Source: DAISJD01 sp036821645 (GTDB lineage: Bacteria > Pseudomonadota > Alphaproteobacteria > ATCC43930 > CGMCC-115725). Taken from it: 23,457 nt of DNA. Positions 1 to 8,293 of this stretch are shown here, in pieces; position 1 is the stretch's first letter; every line of letters begins with the position of its first letter. A program made the translations under genes and the position numbers. The notes beneath the pieces are model-generated. The model ran no database searches, was not told the DNA's origin, and worked only from the letters and a program-made list of their open reading frames with translations. The stretch is taken from NCBI GenBank assembly GCA_036821645.1, contig DAISJD010000037.1, forward strand, positions 1 through 23,457. The letters run 5' to 3'.

Positions 1-2027
1 TTTCCCCCCATCCCCGGCGGATTGCGGGAATTGCCCGCCTGCGGCGGGTCATGAGCCGGGACAAGCTGATGTTTGCCGGGTCCGATGAGGTCGGCCCGTC
101 CGAGTTCACGCAGCGATTCCCGCAAGACGGCCCAATTGGCCGGATCGTGATAACGCAAATATGCCTTGTGCAGGCGGCGCTGGCGCAGACCCTTGGCACT
201 GAAGACGACCTCGCCCCCGGTCCGTTTGATCGGGCGCAACGGGTTCAGCCCCGTATGATACATGGTCGCCGAAAGGGACATCGGCCCCGGCAAAAATGTC
301 TGAACTTGGTCCGCCTTATAGCCGTTGCGTTTCAACCACAAGGCCAGATTCATCATGTCGAGATCGGTCGTACCGGGATGGGCCGCGATAAAGTAGGGAA
401 TGAGATAAAGTTCCTTGCCCACCTCTTTCGCCGCCTTTTCAAACAGCGTCTTAAAGGAATCGTAAGCCCCGATCCCCGGTTTCATCATTTTGGCAAGCGG
501 ACCCGGTTCCGTATGTTCCGGGGCGATTTTCAGGTAACCGCCGACATGATGCTGGGCCAATTCCTTGATGTAGGCGGGGCTGCGCACGGCGAGATCATAG
601 CGCAGGCCCGACGCAATATGGATGCGCTTTATCCCTTTGATCGCCCGCGCCTTGCGATAAAGCTGAATGAGCGGCTGATGATCCGTGTTCAAATTCTTGC
701 ATATATCGGGAAACACGCAGGATGGCCGCCGACAGATCGCCTCGATTGCCGGATCTTTGCAGTGCAGCCGGTACATATTGGCGGTAGGCCCGCCAATATC
801 CGAAATCACCCCGGTAAAACCCGGCACCTTATCGCGGATTTCGGCGATTTCCCGCAAGATCGACGCCTCGGATCGGTTCTGAATGATCCGTCCTTCATGT
901 TCGGTGATCGAACAGAAGGAGCATCCCCCAAAACAGCCACGCATGATATTGACCGAAAACCGGATCATCTCCCAGGCCGGAATGGCCGCCGCCCCATAGG
1001 ATGGGTGCGGGGCGCGGGCATAGGGCAAGTCGTAAACCCCATCCATTTCGGCGGTGGTCAACGGAATAGGCGGCGGCGTCAACCAAACGAGCTTATCGCC
1101 GTGACGCTGTACCAAGGCGCGGGCATTGCCCGGATTGCTTTCCAAATGCAAAATCCGCGAGGCATGCGCGTAAAGGACCTTGTCATCCTTCACCTGCTCG
1201 AAAGCGGGCAAAGCGATAACGGTCATCGTGGAGGGGGACACCGGTCCTACCGCAGCCCCTGAGGCCGCTGCGATCGCTGCCGCATCGGGCTCCATCGGTG
1301 CCGCATCGCCCATCGGATCGGGGGCGGCGACACGGTAATCGTCGGGAATGGCATCCAACACATAGGCCGTGCCGCGAATATCGCGCAGGGATTTCGGGTT
1401 CGCACCGGCGGCGGCACGACGGGCGATCTCGACGATCGCCCGCTCGGCATTGCCGTAAACCAACAAATCGGCCTTGCTATCCATGAGGATCGAGCGGCGG
1501 ACCTTCTCGCTCCAATGATCGTAATGGGCGATCCGGCGCAAGGACGCCTCGATCCCGCCGATCACGATCGGCACGTCCTTGAACGCCTCGCGACACCGCT
1601 GGCTATAGACGATGGCGGCCCGATCGGGACGCTTGCCGAAAGCGCCGCCCGGCGTATAGGCATCGTCATGGCGCAAGCGACGATCGGAGGTATAATGGTT
1701 GACCATCGAATCCATGTTGCCCGCCGTCACGCCGAAAAACAGGCGCGGACGCCCCAAGGCGGTAAAGGCATCGGCCGAACTCCAATCCGGCTGGGCGATG
1801 ATGCCGACGCGCAATCCCTGCGCTTCGAGCAGCCGACCGATGATCGCCATCCCGAAACTCGGATGATCGATATAGGCATCGCCCGTCACGATGATGACAT
1901 CGCACGCAGCCCAGCCGAGCCTCGTCATCTCAGCCCGGCTCATCGGCAGAAACGGTGCCGCACGCGCAGGGTCTTTCAGGGCAAAACCGAATAGGTCGGG
2001 GGCCGTCATGGGAACGAAAGAAGCCAT
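1..2027 (-). CDS. ygiQ: YgiQ-family radical SAM protein (partial, C-terminus beyond the window)
   Basis: The minus-strand frame is open from an ATG at 2027 to the left edge, giving 675 codons with no stop. YgiQ proteins are usually about 720-740 residues, so only the C-terminal tail is missing. The cluster CFGGCSFC at residues 365-372 supplies the three cysteines that bind the radical SAM [4Fe-4S] cluster. Around it are the family's conserved stretches: an N-terminal 'GDAYIDHPSFGMAIIGRLL' segment, a cobalamin-binding-like region, and IAPEHTEPGPLAKMMKP after the core. The true substrate of YgiQ (UPF0313) is not settled. An internal ATG at 2009 is a weaker start, because the 2027 start keeps the usual short N-terminus. 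The gene is transcribed away from its neighbour, leaving a 255-base divergent intergenic region. Family assignment is firm; biochemical role is unknown. Confidence 0.93.
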   Translation of the reverse strand, partial: MASFVPMTAPDLFGFALKDPARAAPFLPMSRAEMTRLGWAACDVIIVTGDAYIDHPSFGMAIIGRLLEAQGLRVGIIAQPDWSSADAFTALGRPRLFFGVTAGNMDSMVNHYTSDRRLRHDDAYTPGGAFGKRPDRAAIVYSQRCREAFKDVPIVIGGIEASLRRIAHYDHWSEKVRRSILMDSKADLLVYGNAERAIVEIARRAAAGANPKSLRDIRGTAYVLDAIPDDYRVAAPDPMGDAAPMEPDAAAIAAASGAAVGPVSPSTMTVIALPAFEQVKDDKVLYAHASRILHLESNPGNARALVQRHGDKLVWLTPPPIPLTTAEMDGVYDLPYARAPHPSYGAAAIPAWEMIRFSVNIMRGCFGGCSFCSITEHEGRIIQNRSEASILREIAEIRDKVPGFTGVISDIGGPTANMYRLHCKDPAIEAICRRPSCVFPDICKNLNTDHQPLIQLYRKARAIKGIKRIHIASGLRYDLAVRSPAYIKELAQHHVGGYLKIAPEHTEPGPLAKMMKPGIGAYDSFKTLFEKAAKEVGKELYLIPYFIAAHPGTTDLDMMNLALWLKRNGYKADQVQTFLPGPMSLSATMYHTGLNPLRPIKRTGGEVVFSAKGLRQRRLHKAYLRYHDPANWAVLRESLRELGRADLIGPGKHQLVPAHDPPQAGNSRNPPGMGG

Positions 2028-2194
2028 TACCGTCTCAGAATATCGCAATCACCGGGAAAACAGCGTGTCATTATAGGCCGCAATACCCAATTTGACGACC
2101 CGCAACCATGGCGGGGACGGGCTCGAGAAACGCCGACCGAAACAGGGTGAAAAACACTATTTTTCGGCGATAATCATACCCACCATACAAAACA

Positions 2195-2230
2195 ACGATC
2201 CTCTTACCCGGCAAAATCGGTTAGGATCGT
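2195..2230. promoter_or_regulatory. 8-bp dyad in the ygiQ/lipoprotein divergent region
   Basis: ACGATCCT (2195-2202) and AGGATCGT (2223-2230) form a perfect 8-bp inverted repeat with a 20-base spacer. It lies about 50 bases upstream of the lipoprotein start, in a divergent intergenic region where promoters for both genes are expected. It could be an operator or chance. No clear -35/-10 pair was recognised beside it. Confidence 0.25.
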
Positions 2231-2282
2231 GCCGAGTCATATCCCAATTCTCGTTCTTTCGATCCAGAAGAGCCCTCTCGCC

Positions 2283-2603
2283 ATGCTCCTTTCGTCCCGT
2301 CTCTTGACCGGTCTTTTCTTGACCGGTGCCGCCGTCGGTCTCAGCGCCTGTTCCGCCCTAGGCGATCTCACCGGGGCCAACGACACGAACGGCCCCTCCG
2401 TCACCGTCCAGTTGGAATGCCGGGTCAATGCCGACGGCAAAGCGACGAATTGCCGGGTACTCCGCCCTGCCGATGATGATAAATACAATCAAAAGGCCCT
2501 CGCCGCCGCCACTACGGGGCGTTTCAAGCCGTTGATCCGCGATGGTATCCCCCTCGACGATATCAACCGCCCGATCACATTCCGCTTTCCGGTTGAAAAA
2601 TAA
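2283..2603 (+). CDS. Small lipoprotein with a TonB C-terminal-like domain
   Basis: The protein has 106 residues. The start at 2283 gives a clean lipoprotein signal: hydrophobic residues 5-20, then the lipobox LSAC with the lipidated cysteine at 23. An in-frame ATG at 2229 would add 18 residues before the signal and is less likely. Residues about 39-105 look like the C-terminal domain of TonB: a VQLECRVNADGKA strand, a second cysteine at 57, a helix with 'KALAAATTGRF' and a closing 'DGIPLDDINRPITF' hairpin. Cys46 and Cys57 could form a disulfide, since the domain would lie in the periplasm. There is no N-terminal TonB transmembrane anchor, Pro-rich linker, or ExbB/ExbD gene nearby. This is therefore a free-standing TonB_C module tethered by lipid, not a classical energy transducer. 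Specific function is unknown. Confidence 0.75.
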   Translation: MLLSSRLLTGLFLTGAAVGLSACSALGDLTGANDTNGPSVTVQLECRVNADGKATNCRVLRPADDDKYNQKALAAATTGRFKPLIRDGIPLDDINRPITFRFPVEK

Positions 2604-2773
2604 AACTGGCACCCCGTTGACAAGAAACACTTGCCCGCTCTTGCGGAGTGCAGGATAGTACCCGGCGTTTCCATGCGCCTTCGGCAGATTGGTTCGGCGG
2701 GTCGGCCCCACCGCAAATGGACCCGTGTTTCGGGCCAGTTCGGTCGCTGGCACACGGGACGGATCGATGCGCA

Positions 2774-2797
2774 CCCTATGCATAACGATGCATAGGG
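2774..2797. promoter_or_regulatory. Perfect 10-bp inverted repeat upstream of hscC
   Basis: CCCTATGCAT (2774-2783) and ATGCATAGGG (2788-2797) are perfect complements around an AACG loop. The element sits about 70 bases before the hscC start and 170 bases after the lipoprotein stop. No T-run follows, so a simple intrinsic terminator is unlikely. It could be a protein-binding operator or a 5'-UTR hairpin controlling hscC. It does not resemble the CIRCE heat-shock element. Confidence 0.45.
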
Positions 2798-2867
2798 GGG
2801 TATGATGCGGGTCGGCAGCTTCGGCGCGTCGCCCTGCGCTTTCAAGGACCAGAAACCGGGTATATCT

Positions 2868-4580
2868 ATGATCATCGGTATCGATCTTGGCACGACCAAT
2901 AGCCTTGCAGCCGTTTGGCGCGATGGCGAAACCGTTTTGATTCCGAACGCCCTGGGCTCGGTCATGACCCCGTCGGTGGTCAGTAGAACCGATGACGGAC
3001 AAATTCTCGTCGGCATGGCCGCGCGCGAGCGCCTCGCCACGGCCCCCCAAAACAGTGTCGCCGCCTTCAAACGCTATATGGGAACCGCCCGGACCTTCAG
3101 CTTGGGCGGCAGCGAGAAATTCCGCGCCGAAGAACTTTCTTCCTTCATCCTGCGCAGTCTGAAAGCCGATGCCGAGGCCTTCTTGGGCACCCCCGTGACC
3201 GAGGCGATCATTACGGTCCCGGCCTATTTCAATGATGCCCAACGCAAAGCGACGAAGGCAGCCGGCCAATTGGCCGGTCTCACGGTCGATCGTCTGCTGA
3301 ATGAACCGACGGCCGCCGCCCTCTGTTACGGCTTGCAGGAACAGCAGGACGATGAACGCCGCGTCATGGTCCTCGATTTGGGGGGTGGGACGTTCGACGT
3401 GTCGATCCTGGAAATGTTCGACGGGGTGATGGAAGTACGCTCTACGGCGGGGGATAATTTCCTCGGTGGCGAAGATTTTGCCGAACTCATCGCAGAAAAT
3501 TTCATTACGGCCCTGGGTGCCGCCCATGGGATTCCACCGCTCAGCCACCCATCGCCGGTTCACGGTCTTTTGCTGCGCCAGGCGGAGGTCGCCAAGCGCG
3601 CCTTGTCCGAACGCGATCAGCATATTTTAGAACTCCAGCACGCGGGCGAGACCCTGCGCTGGACCCTCACGCGCAGCGATTTCGAAACCTTCGCCGAACC
3701 TTTGGTCCGGCGCGTGCGTGCGCCCATCGAACGGGCCCTCAGGGACGCGAAATTCCTTCCAGATCAGATCAGCCATCTGGTGCTGGCTGGCGGGGCGACG
3801 CGCATGCCGATTTTTCGCAAAATGGCGGCCCGACTTTTTCAACGATTTCCGATCACCACGGTCAATCCCGACGAGGTGGTCGGACGCGGGGCTGCCGTGC
3901 AGGCTGGCCTGAAAATGCGCGATGCCGCCCTCGACGACGTGGTCATGACCGATGTCGCCCCTTTTTCAATGGGAATCGAAGTGGCGCAACGAAGCGGCGG
4001 CAAAGTGGCCCAGACGGGTCTCTTTTCCCCGATCATCGAACGCAATAGCATCATTCCAATCAGCCGCTCCGACAGTTATTGCACCATTCAAGACAATCAG
4101 GCCTCGGTGAATATCCGCATTTTTCAAGGCGAATCCCGTCTCGTCACCGACAATGTCTTTCTGGGCGAATTGACGTTTCCGATGCCGCCCGCCCCCGCCG
4201 GCCAAAGCTTCGATGTCCGTTTCACCTACGATATTTCAGGCATTCTCGAAGTGCGCGCGACCAATCCCGAAACCGGTCTGGTGCGCGACCTCGTCATCGA
4301 GGGCAATCCCGGCATTCTGTCGCCAGCCGAAATCGCCGAACGTCTGCGGGCACTCGATCATTTGAAGCATCACCCGCGCGAGCAGGCGGAAAATCAGGCC
4401 GTCATGGCGCGGGCCAACCGGCTCTACGAAGAAACATTGGGCGATCTGCGCGCCCATTTGGGCCAATTGATCGGCGAATTCGAACAGGTTCTCGATCAAC
4501 AAGACCCGCATAAAATTAGAGAATTTCGGGCCGAATTTACGGCGTGGCTCGATCGGGCGGATATTACCTTCTTTCAATAA
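2868..4580 (+). CDS. hscC: HscC-type Hsp70 chaperone
   Basis: This 570-residue protein is shorter than DnaK (about 640) and close to E. coli HscC (about 556). The nucleotide-binding domain shows the phosphate-1 loop GIDLGTTNS (residues 4-12), phosphate-2 loop LDLGGGTFD (169-177), the adenosine motif LAGGATRMP (306-314) and the NEPTAAA motif (145-151). The interdomain linker region is TDVAPFSMGIEV (361-372), which is HscC-like rather than DnaK-like. The beta-sandwich and a shortened helical lid follow. The start at 2868 puts the first beta strand at the N-terminus as in other Hsp70s; an in-frame ATG at 2802 would add 22 unrelated residues. A J-like membrane protein follows 47 bases downstream, as expected for a dedicated Hsp70/J-protein pair. 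HscC chaperones act on narrow client sets and do not replace DnaK; the client here is unknown. Confidence 0.93.
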   Translation: MIIGIDLGTTNSLAAVWRDGETVLIPNALGSVMTPSVVSRTDDGQILVGMAARERLATAPQNSVAAFKRYMGTARTFSLGGSEKFRAEELSSFILRSLKADAEAFLGTPVTEAIITVPAYFNDAQRKATKAAGQLAGLTVDRLLNEPTAAALCYGLQEQQDDERRVMVLDLGGGTFDVSILEMFDGVMEVRSTAGDNFLGGEDFAELIAENFITALGAAHGIPPLSHPSPVHGLLLRQAEVAKRALSERDQHILELQHAGETLRWTLTRSDFETFAEPLVRRVRAPIERALRDAKFLPDQISHLVLAGGATRMPIFRKMAARLFQRFPITTVNPDEVVGRGAAVQAGLKMRDAALDDVVMTDVAPFSMGIEVAQRSGGKVAQTGLFSPIIERNSIIPISRSDSYCTIQDNQASVNIRIFQGESRLVTDNVFLGELTFPMPPAPAGQSFDVRFTYDISGILEVRATNPETGLVRDLVIEGNPGILSPAEIAERLRALDHLKHHPREQAENQAVMARANRLYEETLGDLRAHLGQLIGEFEQVLDQQDPHKIREFRAEFTAWLDRADITFFQ

Positions 4581-4627
4581 TCCTCTGAGCGGCATCTGCC
4601 TTTCAGCGAAGCTTGGTCATTTTACCC

Positions 4628-5701
4628 ATGACGACGATTTGGCAGACCCTTGATATCGAACCGACCCGCGAGACGACGCTCATCCGCAAGGCCTATGCAA
4701 GACGGCTCAAAGTCACGCGGCCCGATGATGATCCCGCTGGGTTCGCCCTCTTGCGCACAGCCTATGAAACGGCCCTCGCTACCTGTGCCGAGCCTGAGGA
4801 AGAGGGCGATACGGCAACGCTCGACGCCGAAACGACACCAGAAACAGCCCCGACAACCATCCCGAAACCGACCCCCGACGTTCCACCCGACAGGGCGGAT
4901 AGTGATCCCACCCCTGTTCATGACGTGGACGAGACCGCCGAGACCGCCGAGACCGGCCAGTATGACGCCCTCAATGCGGCCATTCTAGCCGCGATTGCCG
5001 AAAACGACACGGTAAAGGCGGTCCGCCTGTTCCAAGCCGCCGATGCCGAGACGACGCTCTCGCTGCATTATCGGATGCAGTTTGCCGAAGAATTGGCTTA
5101 TTACCTCCTGCGCCAAGAGAGTATCCCCCCCGAGATGGTGGCCCAGACCATTGATCTGATGGGCTGGACACCCGATCACTGCACAGGAACAAGTCGGTTC
5201 GACATGATCCTGAAAGCGCTCTTCGAGCAAAAAATAAAATATAACGAATGGTTTAACGATATAAGGCGGCAGGCGCAGGATTGGCACTATTGGATTGGTG
5301 GAAAAAAGGCAACAGCGGCCCGCCTCGTCTTGGGACGCGGGCGGGTGTTTCTGTCCTGTCTTGCCATTCCCCACGCCGAGGTCCGTAACCTCCTCGCCCA
5401 AATCAAGGAAAGAGAAACCTTGATCGGTCAATCCTTCGACCCGGTCCGGCTCAACCAACTGGTTTATCTTTTGAAGAAACCGGGTTACCTTACGAGTGGA
5501 TTGATCCCGCTTCTTTTCGTTATGGCGTTTGTAATTTTTCACATGGCCTTTGTTGAACATTTTAAATATCTCGCAGCATTCGCCCTTTTTATGCGTAGTA
5601 TTTTTAAAGAAATTAACTACCGTTCATCTACCATGATCGCGTTGTTCATCGCAGGACTGTTGGTCGGCATCAACGGTCTCGATATTCAGCCCCCAACATG
5701 A
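4628..5701 (+). CDS. Membrane-anchored J-like protein (altered HPD motif)
   Basis: The protein has 357 residues. Residues 2-50 form a J-domain-like unit (IWQTLDIEPTRETTLIRKAY, then LLRTAYETAL). The position of the canonical HPD tripeptide reads RPD (31-33) inside TRPDDDPAGF, a known variant class. Residues about 55-115 are an acidic, Pro/Thr-rich linker. The middle is helical. The C-terminus has two or three hydrophobic segments (about 291-308, 314-325 and 335-350), so it is probably an inner-membrane protein with the J-like domain in the cytoplasm. The ATG at 4628 is chosen over an in-frame TTG at 4613 because the J-like fold begins right after it. It follows hscC by 47 bases in the same direction, so the two are probably co-transcribed and the J-like domain probably contacts HscC. 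The C-terminal coding region is richer in A/T than its neighbours. Confidence 0.72.
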   Translation: MTTIWQTLDIEPTRETTLIRKAYARRLKVTRPDDDPAGFALLRTAYETALATCAEPEEEGDTATLDAETTPETAPTTIPKPTPDVPPDRADSDPTPVHDVDETAETAETGQYDALNAAILAAIAENDTVKAVRLFQAADAETTLSLHYRMQFAEELAYYLLRQESIPPEMVAQTIDLMGWTPDHCTGTSRFDMILKALFEQKIKYNEWFNDIRRQAQDWHYWIGGKKATAARLVLGRGRVFLSCLAIPHAEVRNLLAQIKERETLIGQSFDPVRLNQLVYLLKKPGYLTSGLIPLLFVMAFVIFHMAFVEHFKYLAAFALFMRSIFKEINYRSSTMIALFIAGLLVGINGLDIQPPT

Positions 5702-5774
5702 TCAAGCAGACCTCGGCGCATCCTATTGGTCATTTCATAAAACTGAGCGCGCCACCGTGCCTAAGGATCCAACC

Positions 5775-6176
5775 ATGACAGCACCCTCGATCAAAAAACT
5801 GACGCCGATCCTCGCCGTTGCGGCGATCGAGCCTTGTCTCAGCTTTTGGACCGACCGCTTCGGGCTTGCCACTGTCGTCACGGTGCCGCATGGCGATAGG
5901 ATCGGCTTTGCCATGTTGGTGGGCGATGGGATCGAAATCATGTACCAAACCCATGACAGCATCACCGCCGATCAAGGGACCCCCTCGACCTATGGCAAGA
6001 CCGCCCTCTATCTGGAAGTGGAGGATCTCGATGCCGTGATCGCCAGGCTCGACCCGGCCAGCATCGTCATCCCGCGCCGCACGACATTCTATGGGGCGGA
6101 CGAGATCTATGTCGCAGAACCGGGCGGTCATATCGTCGGCTTTGCCAAGCAAGGGGCAATTGCGGAGGCACCTTGA
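5775..6176 (+). CDS. VOC-family (glyoxalase/bleomycin-resistance fold) protein 1
   Basis: The 133-residue protein has two beta-alpha-beta-beta-beta modules typical of the vicinal oxygen chelate fold. The first holds 'CLSFWTDRFGL' and 'GDGIEIMYQT'. The second holds 'KTALYLEVEDLDAVIARL' and ends 'YVAEPGGHIVGFAKQ'. The ATG at 5775 is preferred to an in-frame GTG at 5757 because AAGGA lies at a good distance before it. The final beta strand carries the usual E-P-G-G-H pattern, but I cannot assign metal ligands or a substrate. It overlaps the next VOC gene by one base (TGATG), so the two are translationally coupled and may form a heteromeric or sequential pair. VOC enzymes include lyases, dioxygenases, epimerases and resistance proteins, so function stays open. 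Confidence 0.82.
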   Translation: MTAPSIKKLTPILAVAAIEPCLSFWTDRFGLATVVTVPHGDRIGFAMLVGDGIEIMYQTHDSITADQGTPSTYGKTALYLEVEDLDAVIARLDPASIVIPRRTTFYGADEIYVAEPGGHIVGFAKQGAIAEAP

Positions 6177-6562
6177 TGGAAACGGTGGAAATCAAGGCCT
6201 TCGTACCGGCACGGGATTTCGATTTATCGAAGCGATTCTACCAAGATCTGGGTTTTTCCATTCCCTGGTCATCGGACGATCTCGCCTATCTCCATGCAGG
6301 CTGCTCCAGTTTTTTTCTACAAAAATTCTACGTTGCAGAGCATGCCAACAATTTCATGATGCATCTCTTGGTGCCGGATGTCGAGCGCTGGTGGCAGCAT
6401 GTGATCGCCCAAGCCATCCCCACCCGCTATGGCGTGCGGGTCGTCCCGCCGCAAGACCAACCCTGGGCGCAACGGGACTTTGTCCTGGTCGACCCGACCG
6501 GCGTCGTGTGGCGAATCGCCCAAAATATCGATGCGCCGACAAAAGCCCTCGATCCAGCATAA
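6176..6562 (+). CDS. VOC-family protein 2
   Basis: This 128-residue protein starts at the ATG at 6176, which overlaps the TGA of the previous gene and is preceded by GGAGG at 6164-6168. An upstream in-frame TTG at 6173 is not needed. The VOC fold is visible in 'RDFDLSKRFYQDLGF' near the start, a middle 'FMMHLLVPDVERWWQHV' strand-helix unit, and a closing 'DFVLVDPTGVVWRIAQN' strand. It lacks the clear His/Glu metal set of glyoxalase I, so it may be non-catalytic, a binding or resistance protein, or the partner of VOC protein 1. Its stop codon lies inside the strong hairpin shared with the convergent ligase gene. Confidence 0.8.
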   Translation: METVEIKAFVPARDFDLSKRFYQDLGFSIPWSSDDLAYLHAGCSSFFLQKFYVAEHANNFMMHLLVPDVERWWQHVIAQAIPTRYGVRVVPPQDQPWAQRDFVLVDPTGVVWRIAQNIDAPTKALDPA

Positions 6563-6595
6563 CCGGCATAGCCGGTCACACCGGTTATGCCGGTT
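6561..6595. terminator. Hairpin between convergent genes, probable bidirectional terminator
   Basis: Two 16-base arms (6561-6576 and 6580-6595) pair with a single non-Watson-Crick position around a three-base loop. The arms cover the TAA of VOC protein 2 (6560-6562, two of three bases) and the whole TAA of the ligase on the other strand (6587-6585). No long T-run follows on either side, so termination might rely on the stem or on Rho. The position between two converging transcription units fits a shared terminator. Confidence 0.7.
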
Positions 6596-8240
6596 CGGGG
6601 GCTTTCGCCCGTTCCCGTTCCCGCAACACGAACCGTTGCAGCTTGCCGGTTTGGGTTCTCGGTAGAATATCGACAAAGTCTATCGCGCGGGGATATTTGT
6701 AGGGGGCGATCCGGGCCTTGACGAAATCCTGCATCTCTTTGATCAGGCGATCGGTGCCGACCGTCTCGGGTGCGAGAACGATGAAGGCTTTCACCACCAT
6801 GCCCCGGTCGGGATCGGGACTGGCGACGACGGCACATTCGCGCACATCGGGATGCTCAAGCAGAACCGCCTCGACCTCTGGCCCGGAAATATTGTACCCC
6901 GACGAGACGATCATGTCGTCGCTGCGCGCCTGAAACCAGAAATATCCATCCGCATCCATGACATAGGTGTCGCCGGTCATGTTCCAGCCGTTTTTGACGT
7001 AATCCGTCTGGCGCGGGTCATCGAGATAGCGACAGCCAAGCGGCCCCTTGACCGCAAGCCGCCCGATCGTACCGGGCGGCACGGGGCGACCGGCATCGTC
7101 CTGGATTTCGGCCCGAAACCCCGGTACCGGCTTGCCCGTCGCACCGGGGCGGATCGCGTCATCGGCCGCCGCAATGAAAATATGCAGCATTTCCGTCCCG
7201 CCGATCCCATCGATGAGATCGATCCCCGTCGCCTCTTTGAACAAGGTTCGCGTGGCAACCGGCAAGGGTTCTCCTGCCGACACGCACCGGCGCAGGCTTG
7301 TCAAATCATAGGTCTTCGACAGGGCGGCCAATTGGCGATAGGCGGTCGGGGCCGTAAAGCAGACCGTCGCCCGGTATTGGGCGATGGCACTGGCCAATGT
7401 TTCCGGCGGCCCCGCCTCGGTCAGGATCGACGCCGCCCCCACCCGCATCGGAAACACCACCAACCCGCCAAGCCCGAAGGTGAAAGCGATCGGCGGCGAC
7501 CCGCAGAAAACATCGCTTGCGACCGGGCGCAGAATATGGTGCGAAAACGTGTCGGCATTGATCAGAACATCGCGATGGAAATGCACGCAGCCCTTCGGCA
7601 CCCCCGTCGTACCCGACGTAAAGGCGATGAGCGCCACATCGTCCGCCGCCGTATCCGCCGTGGGCGCGTCGGGATCGGCCGACGCCATCAAGCGTTCCAG
7701 ATTATCCGAGCGGCCGGGATCGCCGAACGTGAAAAGCGTCGTAAGATCGGGGGCCTCCGGGCGGGCCAACTCCATCTCGTCCATCAACCGCGCATCGACC
7801 ACGGCATGGGAGATCGCGGCACGGTTCAAGATCACGACCAATTCCCGCGCACGCAGCATCGGCATCGTGGCGACGGCCACCGCCCCCACCTTCAAAACCG
7901 CCAACCAGCAGGCCATCATCATCGGGTTGTTGGGGGCACGCAAGAGAACCCGATTGCCCGGTATGACCCCATGCTCCCTTAAAACCGACGCGATGCGTCC
8001 GACCCGATCCGCTACGTCACGGTAGGTCCAAACCCCATCCTTGCCGATGAAGCACGGCCGATCGCCATGGCCCGCCGCAATCGCCCCCTCCAAAAGGGCC
8101 GCCGCACAATTCAAGCGATCGGGATAGACCAATTCCGGCAAATCGATCACCAGCTCCGGCCAAAGATCCTTGGGCGGCAACCGATCCTGAACGAACGTAT
8201 CGCGCCCCCCTGTTTGCAGCTTAACATTCCCCATGATCAT
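6585..8240 (-). CDS. abmG: 2-aminobenzoate-CoA ligase (benzoate-CoA ligase family)
   Basis: A 551-residue ANL-superfamily adenylating enzyme. It shows the P-loop AFTSGTTGVPKG (206-217), the motif DGIGGTEMLH in the middle, GDTYVMDADGYFWFQARSDD with the ribose-binding Asp, and the catalytic Lys in TQTGKLQRF (about 533). It would activate an aromatic acid with ATP and CoA in the cytoplasm. It closes an operon that contains a 2-aminobenzoyl-CoA monooxygenase/reductase-type fusion, so 2-aminobenzoate is the likely substrate, with salicylate or benzoate as alternatives. Two starts are possible. The ATG at 8240 keeps only two bases after GAGG, and the ATG at 8234 has eight, so 8234 may be the real one. 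It follows the Rid gene by about 50 bases, the only loose junction in the operon. Substrate is inferred from context. Confidence 0.85.
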   Translation of the reverse strand: MIMGNVKLQTGGRDTFVQDRLPPKDLWPELVIDLPELVYPDRLNCAAALLEGAIAAGHGDRPCFIGKDGVWTYRDVADRVGRIASVLREHGVIPGNRVLLRAPNNPMMMACWLAVLKVGAVAVATMPMLRARELVVILNRAAISHAVVDARLMDEMELARPEAPDLTTLFTFGDPGRSDNLERLMASADPDAPTADTAADDVALIAFTSGTTGVPKGCVHFHRDVLINADTFSHHILRPVASDVFCGSPPIAFTFGLGGLVVFPMRVGAASILTEAGPPETLASAIAQYRATVCFTAPTAYRQLAALSKTYDLTSLRRCVSAGEPLPVATRTLFKEATGIDLIDGIGGTEMLHIFIAAADDAIRPGATGKPVPGFRAEIQDDAGRPVPPGTIGRLAVKGPLGCRYLDDPRQTDYVKNGWNMTGDTYVMDADGYFWFQARSDDMIVSSGYNISGPEVEAVLLEHPDVRECAVVASPDPDRGMVVKAFIVLAPETVGTDRLIKEMQDFVKARIAPYKYPRAIDFVDILPRTQTGKLQRFVLRERERAKAPEPA

Positions 8241-8293
8241 GCCCTCTTTTTCTTGTTTTTAGGTGACGATTGACCGGTCTTGCGTGCACACCC

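Noticed and set aside
51..1262. Long plus-strand open frame (403 codons)
   Set aside because: It is antisense to ygiQ, which has a full family match on the other strand. The translation shows no recognisable domain.
2358..3623. Long minus-strand open frame over the lipoprotein and hscC
   Set aside because: It is antisense to hscC, whose motifs are complete. It is a by-product of high-GC codon use.
8267..8279. 13-base sequence CGATTGACCGGTC repeated at 10757-10769
   Set aside because: A few exact 13-base matches are expected by chance in 23 kb, and the second copy is coding sequence in the SDR gene.
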